Assembly: GCA_039105265.1 (NCBI GenBank)
Contig: JAPFFF010000001.1
Span: 3,472,001-3,536,000 of the forward strand
Source of the DNA: Tritrichomonas musculus
Taxonomy: Eukaryota; Parabasalia; Tritrichomonadida; Tritrichomonadidae
Reading direction: 5' to 3'
Length of the DNA stretch: 64,000 bases
The notes under the pieces were generated by a model, which did no database searches, was not told the origin of the DNA, and was given only the letters and a program-made list of their open reading frames with translations. The translations under genes and the position numbers were made by a program. Below are positions 39,086 to 48,000 of this stretch, piece after piece (position 1 is the first letter of the stretch; every line of letters begins with the position of its first letter).

Positions 39086-40201
39086 TTACTTTCTATTCAC
39101 ATATTGAGTTCTATGAACGTTTGTAATCTTGTATCTACCAGTTTGTTCAAGTTTATCTGTTAGTTCAGCAAATGTTAATTTTTGTCCAAACTCTTTGGCA
39201 TATCTCTGTTGAACATCCTTTAACAATAATCTATCAATGCTTGGATAATTGTTCTGCATAAACTTTTCCATATCATAATCAGACTCATCAAACTGCCTAT
39301 CGATTTCTTCCTGTTCTGCTCTCATACGTTGAACTTCACGTAAAGTATATTCATATAATCTTTGTTTGGCTTCACACTTACTGCAACGTTTATTGGAACT
39401 TGAATTGATATTAAATATTTTAGTATTAATCCTCGAAATACAGCATCGAAGCTTTAGTAATGTACTGTAATCAATATGAAATTCATTAACCTTGCGTCTT
39501 AAGCTCTCATGATTATTGTTGTTTTCCATATCATACCAGTAATAACAGAATACATCATATATACAACTGGCATATCGCTCAATAAACTCTTTATACCTTT
39601 CAAAGTCTTCACTCTCCAATAGTTCACTTGTACTCATAACTACTTTATCGCACTTCTCATTCATGGCATTGTGGTCACAATAATAACCAATGAACTGTAC
39701 ATTCATTTTACGTAGAAACTTCTTAAGTTCTGCACTATCTGTCTTTAATACTTCTATTTCATTAAATATTGGTTCAAATGGTTTTGTCTGTGATATTGGC
39801 ATTATCTTTGGAAGACTGGAAATCATAGTGAAAATGTCTTTGATATACTTATTGTTGTGCTCAAACTTAACATCATAAACATCAGGATTATAGTTATTGG
39901 TTAACAAATCTTTCATAATCATTCGTTTTGTGTTCAATTCCTTTTCACAACTAACTTCCACAAGAGGTTCAATTGGATCGCCGTAACTATCGTAATACTT
40001 TTCTACGTAACCATTTACATCAGATATTGGTTTAGGTATTAAGCTAACAAGGTATTCATTAACGTTGAAATCTTGTGCGTTCTCCGAGTGTCGAACGAGG
40101 CAATCTTGCATATTTGTTTGCGCTATCATTAGGTTTATGTAAATGGAAGATAAAAAATTAACTAAAAAAATAAAGGTGACAAAAAAGAGGTGACAATTCA
40201 C
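39086..40201 (-). CDS. Maverick A 340-370-residue protein, unknown
   Basis: The open frame starts at 40,201, but the first codons read out of a dyad motif, so the ATG near 40,129 (MIAQTNMQDC), after a T7-containing leader, is the better start. The product is helical and charged, with Cys pairs (RCCIS, then RCSKCEAK) that could bind zinc and a C-terminal 40 residues resembling a small winged-helix (FGQKLTFAELTDKLEQTGRYKI). It lies in the replication block with polymerase B, so a DNA-replication role is possible. Family not recognised. Confidence 0.55.
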   Translation of the reverse strand: MNCHLFFVTFIFLVNFLSSIYINLMIAQTNMQDCLVRHSENAQDFNVNEYLVSLIPKPISDVNGYVEKYYDSYGDPIEPLVEVSCEKELNTKRMIMKDLLTNNYNPDVYDVKFEHNNKYIKDIFTMISSLPKIMPISQTKPFEPIFNEIEVLKTDSAELKKFLRKMNVQFIGYYCDHNAMNEKCDKVVMSTSELLESEDFERYKEFIERYASCIYDVFCYYWYDMENNNNHESLRRKVNEFHIDYSTLLKLRCCISRINTKIFNINSSSNKRCSKCEAKQRLYEYTLREVQRMRAEQEEIDRQFDESDYDMEKFMQNNYPSIDRLLLKDVQQRYAKEFGQKLTFAELTDKLEQTGRYKITNVHRTQYVNRK

Positions 40202-40219
40202 CTCTTCACCTTTTGATCA
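40173..40219 (-). promoter_or_regulatory. GGTGA/TCACC dyad, copy 3 (inverted)
   Basis: On the minus strand GATCAAAAGGTGAAGAGGTG, then AATTGTCACC, then TTTTTTGTCACC. It lies between the leftward HNH gene and the leftward unknown gene. Its flank also shares CTTCATCTTATTTTTG with the sequence before copy 1, so a unit of about 80 bp is repeated. Confidence 0.6.
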
Positions 40220-40246
40220 TGAAAACCAAAAATAAGATGAAGATTT

Positions 40247-40810
40247 TTAGATATCATAACGTTTACGGAATTGTTTTATACTTATTTTTCTTAGCTTACC
40301 ATTTACATCTTTCATTAATACACACTCAGATCCTCTATCATTATTTATATGCAATCTTCTATACATGTCGTCATGAGTTTTCAAATAAAACTGTTCATCA
40401 ACTAAGTTAAAGTAATAATTATGAAATTCATGTTCACCATATCTTGTAATTTCAAAAGATTCATCTTCATCAAGTTTATCAATGAATGTGTACTCAATAC
40501 CTCCTTGCTTAGACTTGTTCATACAGTTTTCCTGATTTGTAATCCACCTTAAGTTCTCTATTCTATAATCAGCTCTATTATGATTAATATGGTCCACTTG
40601 AGGTAAGTTATCAGGGTTTGGAATGAATTGTTGTGCTATAATCCTGTGCTTCTTAAAATGTTTTCCATTTAATTTTATAACAGCATAACCTTTTCTATCA
40701 AACCACTCACTAATTTCATATCCATCTCTTTTTCTCCTAATTGTGAATGGATATTTATCTAATATTTCATAATCCATGAAATCTTTTAGGGCGATATATT
40801 TAGCTTCCAT
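40247..40810 (-). CDS. NUMOD4-like/HNH endonuclease, copy 2
   Basis: A 187-residue paralogue of 36,444-37,055: FMDYEILDKYPFTIRRKRDG, then GKHFKKHRIIAQQFIPNP and DHINHNRADYRIENLRW with ENCMNKS. It has the complete HNH order, including the His pair in the DHINHN segment. It sits between polymerase B (11 bp away) and the unknown leftward gene. Two related free-standing HNH genes in one Maverick suggest an internal duplication or separate captures. Confidence 0.85.
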   Translation of the reverse strand: MEAKYIALKDFMDYEILDKYPFTIRRKRDGYEISEWFDRKGYAVIKLNGKHFKKHRIIAQQFIPNPDNLPQVDHINHNRADYRIENLRWITNQENCMNKSKQGGIEYTFIDKLDEDESFEITRYGEHEFHNYYFNLVDEQFYLKTHDDMYRRLHINNDRGSECVLMKDVNGKLRKISIKQFRKRYDI

Positions 40811-40821
40811 GTATACTAAAA

Positions 40822-43800
40822 TTAAAATTTGATCTTTCTTGTGAAAACCGGAATATTAATTTGTTGGTAAGAAGATGATTTCCTAAAACAGTTAGCACCA
40901 TCAAGGAGGTTAAATGTAATCTCTTCTCCTTTATACATTCTATCATAGAGTTGTTCAACTGTAATACCCATTCGTTTACACTTGTTTAATATACATTGTC
41001 TGGGCAAGCCTTTCATTCTTATGTGATAACCTTCATTACCTTTTTCATCAACGAGGATATCAAGATAAGATTTCTTTCCTAATGCTATTAATTTCCTGGA
41101 ATGAACACTACCGACAGCACCATTAAATAGGTCCCAATCGCAATGAAACTGTGTCATCTTTTTACCAATCAACTCCTTCCCATATTTTTTCTTGAACACC
41201 TCAGCTATCCTTGGTACATCAATTTCTTTTAAATGAAGACTGTCACAGTCAGTATAGTAGATGTCTATTCCATTTTGTTCTGCAGTACTCATTACCCTAT
41301 TCATGAGATGTTTGCTCCATGACAAGACACTAGCACCAAAATGAGGTAAATTAAAATGACTGTTTATTGGTTTCACTTTCTTAACATATACATTATCAAT
41401 TGACTTGTTCTCTATCACCTCTGTTATGTAATTATAGTTCTTCCATATATATTTAATGGCTTTATCTTTTGGTATACATTTAGTTTCCGTTGTTGTTGCC
41501 TTTAGGATAGATTTTCCGTAAATGGAATTAAGAAGTAGTTTGATGGTTTGTTGCAATGGATTGTTAGCATCTTGGTATTTCCTTCTTAGATTGAACAATT
41601 TCTCTATAAATACATTGATCTTGTTGTTAAATCCTTTGTCAAAGTAATATCCTCTAATAAACTCATAATCGAAATCATAAAACTCCATCAAGTCCATAAA
41701 AGCTCTCTTGTCTATGTAATAATTGTTGATAGGGTTGTTGTTAAATATTTTTGACCCTTGATCATTCCTACTAAATATTTGACCAAATTTATATGGTTTA
41801 TCAGCCTTGCACTTGATCTTCTTGATATTGATTTCAATGAAGAACTGATCAAAATCTAATAATTCTTTCGTGCTCACACCATATGGGATTACTTCAGGTA
41901 TTCCTTTAGGTACACCAGACATAATACTCATTGCACTAGGATATAAACTGACTGCATCAAAATCTTGTATCCTTTCCTCTATATATTGCTTTTCATTATT
42001 AGCTGTCATTGTTCTACCTCCACTAACGCATCTCTGAATGAAGTTTTGTGGTTTACCACTAAGTTGATAACACCCATCAAAGCAACCAAATTTATATGCA
42101 TAATAGTAGCCAATAGAGCTAATGGAGATAAAGTTATGGACATCAAGCATCTTTGTCTTCGTCTGCTTAAATACTTCTACCAGATCTCTATTAAATTTCT
42201 CTACTCCCTTCATTAATACTATACAATCCAGTTTGCAATAATAGATAGCATACTTCATAATATCAATAGCTCCTCCAACATATGCACCACAAGCTTTTGC
42301 ATTATCTATTAATTGCTTCCAGTCTTGTTTTATCTGTATCAATGGTTTCTTGTCTTGGTTCTCCATGTAATACTGTAGTTGAAATTCAAGCGCAGAGACA
42401 GTTTTCCTATTTATGTTCCTTTCAGTATATATTTTATAGGCCATTACCTCTTTATGAACTGGCAACTGAAACATCTTACCAAATGAAGCTAATGCAGCAG
42501 GGATGATAGAGTAGCTATTGCGGAAAGTTAATCTCTTGTTAGGTTTATACTTTGTCATGACTATTTGCAGAATCGTTCCACTTCTCTCTGTTATTTGTAC
42601 ATCCCATCCAGGAGTATTTATAAAGAAACAAGCATCATATTTAAGGTTATGGAAGTAAATGAGAGAATTGTTCTCCAATGACTTTAGTAATCTGTCAGCA
42701 ATATTCTCCCCATCAAATATCATTTTATGAATTAACTCTTTGGTCCTGTACACAGTAATATTTAGATAAGGCATATGGGGTGATACAGTGGTATTAGTTT
42801 CAAAATCAGAATAATAAATCCTACTCCACTCTCTCTCCTTTTTCGTCTCTGATGAATCTATTAGTTTACAGCACAATTCAGGATCATATTCAAGGTCTGT
42901 ATAATCCGCTAAGTGAGAGTTGTATTCATTCGTTGCTAAGATATTCATTTCACAGGACTTTATTTCTCTGAACTTTCCTTCTTTAAATAGCTTGCGAAAT
43001 ATTGCCATAGGTTTAACACCATTTAGGGGTTTATATATCATGTAATGGTTCTTGTACAGTAATAAGTCAACAATTCGGTCAAACTCTTTGGCCCATGGTC
43101 TCTTTCTTGTATCTATTTTTATTTCTTGTTGGTTTACTACATCTTTTCCCTCATTAATCCTTCTTACAACAAAATGGCATTTAAACTGCTTGGCTATATC
43201 GTATATCAAGTTATTGGGGATTAACCTAGTCTTGACCATAAAGCGTAAATAATTAATTTCCTCATCAGTGAATACTCCAGACTGAATGCAAGCATATACC
43301 AAACAATTGTCTTTATAGTTCTTCTTATCAACTGTCTTGAATATTTGGTACTGTGATAAGTCTAAATCAGAAAGATTAATATAAGGGAAGAATCCACCTT
43401 CTGGATTATCGCGATAATCTTCGTCGACTTCAACTTCTTCTTCATACAACTTACCTTTATTATCTTCTTTATTAATAGTGAATGATGTTTGCTTGCCTCT
43501 CTTTCTATTTTTAATGAAGAGCAACTGGTATTTTGCAGGGATGAATACATTGCCAACCCAAGGATTATTGTCTGAACAGTCATCATTCAAGTCTATTGTC
43601 CCTGATATATGTCCTATTGTTGAATCTAATCTTCGTGCCTTGGAAAGTGTAAACCATTTGTATTCCTCACCACCTAATGATTCGCTTTTTACTACTATAT
43701 TCTTCTTATTCTCTTTGTGTAATTGTCTTAATGTTTCAGTGAAAGCAAGTCTCTTATCTTCATCATCACCTATATCTATGTCAAATGATATTTCTTTCTT

Positions 43801-43941
43801 AGCCTTGGTCATGAATTCTTTCAAATATTTCTTGAACTTTCGTTTGTCTCTTACGTCTTTCACCCTTTGCTTATACTCTTTTCTTGCTTCCGTTCTTGCT
43901 GTCGAATAGAGGTCAACTGATATATCAAAGAGGTATGTCAT
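40822..43941 (-). CDS. Protein-primed family B DNA polymerase
   Basis: A 1,039-residue pPolB that would replicate the element from protein-primed ends. N-terminal 280 residues: unknown, with a region (DNCLVYACIQSGVFTDEEIN) seen in Maverick polymerases. Exonuclease: YYSDFETNT (near 42,800) and the IYFHNLKYDACF segment. Polymerase: motif A DFDAVSLYPSAM (near 41,950), motif B KLLLNSIYGKS (near 41,520), motif C YYTDCDSLHL (near 41,250). Size and motif order are as usual for Mavericks. It starts 55 bp from the GIY-YIG-like gene in divergent orientation, with a T7 run in the leader. Confidence 0.95.
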   Translation of the reverse strand: MTYLFDISVDLYSTARTEARKEYKQRVKDVRDKRKFKKYLKEFMTKAKKEISFDIDIGDDEDKRLAFTETLRQLHKENKKNIVVKSESLGGEEYKWFTLSKARRLDSTIGHISGTIDLNDDCSDNNPWVGNVFIPAKYQLLFIKNRKRGKQTSFTINKEDNKGKLYEEEVEVDEDYRDNPEGGFFPYINLSDLDLSQYQIFKTVDKKNYKDNCLVYACIQSGVFTDEEINYLRFMVKTRLIPNNLIYDIAKQFKCHFVVRRINEGKDVVNQQEIKIDTRKRPWAKEFDRIVDLLLYKNHYMIYKPLNGVKPMAIFRKLFKEGKFREIKSCEMNILATNEYNSHLADYTDLEYDPELCCKLIDSSETKKEREWSRIYYSDFETNTTVSPHMPYLNITVYRTKELIHKMIFDGENIADRLLKSLENNSLIYFHNLKYDACFFINTPGWDVQITERSGTILQIVMTKYKPNKRLTFRNSYSIIPAALASFGKMFQLPVHKEVMAYKIYTERNINRKTVSALEFQLQYYMENQDKKPLIQIKQDWKQLIDNAKACGAYVGGAIDIMKYAIYYCKLDCIVLMKGVEKFNRDLVEVFKQTKTKMLDVHNFISISSIGYYYAYKFGCFDGCYQLSGKPQNFIQRCVSGGRTMTANNEKQYIEERIQDFDAVSLYPSAMSIMSGVPKGIPEVIPYGVSTKELLDFDQFFIEINIKKIKCKADKPYKFGQIFSRNDQGSKIFNNNPINNYYIDKRAFMDLMEFYDFDYEFIRGYYFDKGFNNKINVFIEKLFNLRRKYQDANNPLQQTIKLLLNSIYGKSILKATTTETKCIPKDKAIKYIWKNYNYITEVIENKSIDNVYVKKVKPINSHFNLPHFGASVLSWSKHLMNRVMSTAEQNGIDIYYTDCDSLHLKEIDVPRIAEVFKKKYGKELIGKKMTQFHCDWDLFNGAVGSVHSRKLIALGKKSYLDILVDEKGNEGYHIRMKGLPRQCILNKCKRMGITVEQLYDRMYKGEEITFNLLDGANCFRKSSSYQQINIPVFTRKIKF

Positions 43942-43996
43942 TTAAGTGTAAATAAGAAATAAAAAAATATCACGCTAAATATTTATTAACCCTAAA

Positions 43997-44320
43997 ATGG
44001 TAGAATACATATATTTGATTCGTGAAAGGGAATTTTCTTATTCTAATCAACCAGTATACAAAATTGGTAGAACAAATAAGATTGCAACAAGAATGGGACA
44101 ATATCCAAAAGACAGCGAAGTATATATAATTGAAGCAGTAAGTGATTCAGTAAAAGTGGAAAAAGAATTAATAACAATATTTGAAGAAAATTATAAGAGA
44201 GCAACAACAAGAGATGGAACAGCATTTATAGGAAATGAGTACTTTGTTGGGAATGTGAATGAAATGATATATATTATTAGGACTTATATCCAATATCATT
44301 GTCCCAGAGCTATCATTTAG
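43997..44320 (+). CDS. GIY-YIG-like (T5orf172/MUG113-type) small protein
   Basis: A 107-residue protein whose N-terminus IYLIREREF and VYKIGRTNKIATRMGQYPK match the compact GIY-YIG-like domain common in large DNA viruses, where the usual GIY and YIG are replaced by IYLI and YKIG. A later EKELITIFEEN segment carries the conserved Glu. Nuclease or DNA-binding activity is expected by family. It overlaps the 3' end of the leftward gene at 44,313 by 8 bp. Confidence 0.75.
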   Translation: MVEYIYLIREREFSYSNQPVYKIGRTNKIATRMGQYPKDSEVYIIEAVSDSVKVEKELITIFEENYKRATTRDGTAFIGNEYFVGNVNEMIYIIRTYIQYHCPRAII

Positions 44321-45047
44321 TAAGGATGTCATATATATCAGCCTCTTGGCTTGGTTTTATTTTTAAGGTAATGAAGAGAGGAGATTTTAATATTACTGGT
44401 TGAAACATGAAATCGACTAATCTCATTTCCAAATATTTTAATGAATCCGTATTAACTTTTATTTTTATTGGCTTAGTCATGTCATAGTTAACTATCATTG
44501 CCTCTTGATCCATTATCAATGTGTCAATGTTTGCAAGGATGCTTGGGGTATATTCTTGGTCTCCAATTGATGAATGAGTTGCTACCCCCTGCAATGAAAC
44601 TAAATACAACTTATTGGCAAAATCAAGTATAGGTAGATCAGGTACCTCGCACTCAACTCCATTTGGAAATATATGCCCTGGTTTAGTATTGAACAAACCA
44701 GTAATCAATTTCGCTCTATGACTACCTTCCTTGAAAGTTACATTTTGGACTGGTTTTAGTGAAATGGTTCTATTATTGATATTCTTGAACTCGATTACAG
44801 TCTGATTTGCATTTAGGCATTTGACTAAGTAGTTAAAGGAGTAAGCATACATTTCATCAAATTCTATTTTTACTTCTCCGAGTGATGACTCAAATATTAA
44901 ATAATCATCATCTGTTGTCATTAATATGTTTGCCTTGGTGTTAATAGATGAAACATAATACTTCACGTATGGACATTTCCATGGTATATCAATATTAAGT
45001 CTTACCGTATTATAATTACCTGGTTGACTCTGAACACTATACAACAT
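44313..45047 (-). CDS. Candidate penton-like minor capsid protein
   Basis: A 244-residue beta-rich protein without coiled coil or membrane segment. Strand-like alternation throughout (TVRLNIDIPWKC, ISLKPVQNVTF, KLYLVSLQGVA) ends with LVDFMFQPVILKSPLFITLK, a pattern like the last strands of Polinton/adenovirus-type penton single jelly rolls. Length fits. It is divergent from the giant gene with only 18 bp between the two ATGs (if that gene starts at 45,066). The assignment is by pattern only. Confidence 0.5.
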   Translation of the reverse strand: MLYSVQSQPGNYNTVRLNIDIPWKCPYVKYYVSSINTKANILMTTDDDYLIFESSLGEVKIEFDEMYAYSFNYLVKCLNANQTVIEFKNINNRTISLKPVQNVTFKEGSHRAKLITGLFNTKPGHIFPNGVECEVPDLPILDFANKLYLVSLQGVATHSSIGDQEYTPSILANIDTLIMDQEAMIVNYDMTKPIKIKVNTDSLKYLEMRLVDFMFQPVILKSPLFITLKIKPSQEADIYDILTK

Positions 45048-45065
45048 AATTTAATTTCTGATAAA

Positions 45066-48000
45066 ATGTCTTTGGCACTGTATTCTGCAAAGAGCAAGGT
45101 GGCAACAAAACTTAAAGCAAATGGTTTCGAAATAGGTGTAGGAGAAGATGAAAAAATAAATATCATTCAAGAAGATAAGCCTAATGAATACCCAAAGTTT
45201 AATTGTCTATACAATAAAGCTGAAGTTGATGCAAGAGTAGTTAACGATTACATTGAAAATGGAGGCAGTCTTGAAGGATTTGGCGACATTCCAATAACTG
45301 AAAAATCTACACAAATACTTGAATATCGAGCCCCAATAAAGAAAAGTATATTAGAGGAATCCAACAGAGAGCTGATCAAAGAAGAATTATGTGTTAATAC
45401 ATTCAATGACATTATCGAAGGGGAATCAAAAACTTGTGAGGCCATTCATGAAATGTATAATGAATTGATGTGTGCAGCAGATGGTTATGAACAAGTAGTA
45501 TTAGATGAAGATAAAGGGCAATGTGATGTAATAAAGTATGTCCAAACTCCAACAGATGAATTCCAACACCTTCCGTTTCATAATCTAGCTAGTATATTGA
45601 AGAATATCATTAAGAATGAAAAGAATAATCAAAATACCACAAGAATATTATATGATACATTTAACAAAACAAACTGGATAAAGTTTATAAATGGGACAAA
45701 ACAATATCATTATAATCTTCAGGACAATACGCTCAAGACAATAGGATACAGATATAAAAATAGTAATGTTGAAGTTAAGGCGGATCAATTGATAGAGGTA
45801 AGCAACCCGGGTGAGTTTATTGAAATATACATGCAAAACCAAAAAGATAATTATGCAAATATTAAACTATTTATGGGTGCTTTCCTAGCACAATACTTGG
45901 TTGAAGTAATGATAAAGAAAGGAGTCAACTATATTAAAACCAGAAAAGATGCTGATAGTTTACGAATAACTATTGTTGAAGATGACGGTACATCTGAAAC
46001 TATCACACTTGGAGAATACTTAAATAATGTGTACTCAAGCTTAAACAATTTAACGCAAGCTCATAATGATTTACATGATTATGTCCTCAAAATTAAATCC
46101 TGTAAATGCAATCAAGGCGCTGGAGGAGAAGATATAAATCGCATACTACAAATGAGAGATCACTTAGAAAATCATATCCGAGATTTACAAAACAATCAAA
46201 ATCGTCTCTTCGTAGACAGAGCAGTTGAGTCTACTCAAGATGTATTTACTCAAACGATTTTATATCGAGATGCAATACCAGAAATAGCAAAACAGGTCCT
46301 TGAACAAGATAAAGAGAAACAAAAAGTTGATGTACAAGATAGAAGTTCGGACCGTGGAAAACATCATGATGATAATTACGTATGGAATGTGTTATGGAAA
46401 GAATGGGAAGAAATAATAGATGAGTTTGATAGACCTGAAGGATGGAGAGAAAACAGACAAGCTAGTGTTCCAATAAATTATATTTGGGATTTAGTGCATG
46501 GAGAATGGGTGATGATTGATAATGTTCATGATAATATTTCACCAACATGGAGATATGAAATGGATAGTGAATACATTGCGTATAATCTTCTGAAGATATA
46601 TGAGAATGATGAAAATGGTTATTTACGATGGAGCGACAGATATCAAGAGTGGCAATGGTATTCATATTATGATTATTATACAGAGAATGAATCAGTTTAT
46701 ATTCCAAACAGGATTCGTGATAATCAAGAAGTTTTTGGTCCATCTTTTGCGTGGAATATTATGGATACACAATGGCAAGAACATGGCCAAGATTTTCTAG
46801 ATAATTGGAGAACAGATTCCATTTTAAACCCACCAGACAATTTCATATGGGATGTTGAACATGAAGAATGGGTGATAATGACGCAACATTTTGATGGAGT
46901 TGATGGATGGCGTACAATACATAGCCGTGAAATGATAGATATCGTTGAAATAAGAAATTCATTATTACATCTCTTTGGAAAAATAGAGTGGAATGAAGAA
47001 AGAAAACAATGGATATGGAAGCCAATTCTAGAGAATGAAAATAATCCAGCTTCACCATTAGCACTGTTTTCAAACGATAAATCTACTGGAACATCAATTG
47101 CTTTACCAGATTTTGTCAATAATGCACTTTCATTTGAAAAAGTATTGGAATGTTATGGTGTTGATATCTGTGATGATATTCCAACATTAGATGAAACTAA
47201 ACCAGTACTTGGTAAATATATTATTAAAGGAGATCTAGAAGTCAATGGTAAAATTCTTTGTGATTCTGTACCAAGTGGAGGTATTGTTACTACTGATTTC
47301 TCTCATGAACCTGGATATCCTGTTTATACTCTCACCAATGATAAGCTCAGTATAGATACATTCCAATTATTTGACCGTGACTTCAAGATGTTAGTGATAG
47401 GTAATACTGATGATATACAGAAAAAAATCTCCAATACAACAGAACGAACTAATATATTTAAAGTAATATTACGAAAGACAATAATAAAGAATGCCGAAGG
47501 AGATATTATAAATGAGTTCTATATTTATGTTCATGATGGAAAAATATACAATCCAATTCTCATGCATAATACAGAACATGATGAAACTCGTTTGAGTTAT
47601 TTTCATGAGGCCACAAATAAAATATTTATTGCTTATGAGGAAAGGGTTAATTTGGACCCATATAATTTATATATCAAAGGAGAGCTAAGTATAATGTATT
47701 TATTACCTCAAGATTCATTGGTTGCTGTTGAGCCTACAATAAAATGTGATATAATCGATGCTAAAAATGTGATGAAATTACATGAATCCGATATTATTTA
47801 TTTATACAGGCCTAGCAATATATCTGATGAAATATTGGATGGTCATGATTACTACAAAATGGTATATAAAATACCTAACACATACACTATACCTGATGGA
47901 TTAAACTTTACTTTTAAGGATTACTCCTTTTCTAACGATTGGTCATTAATCTGGAATGCAACGAATGGTCAATGGGAAGGGTACAATTGTAGTGGCCATG

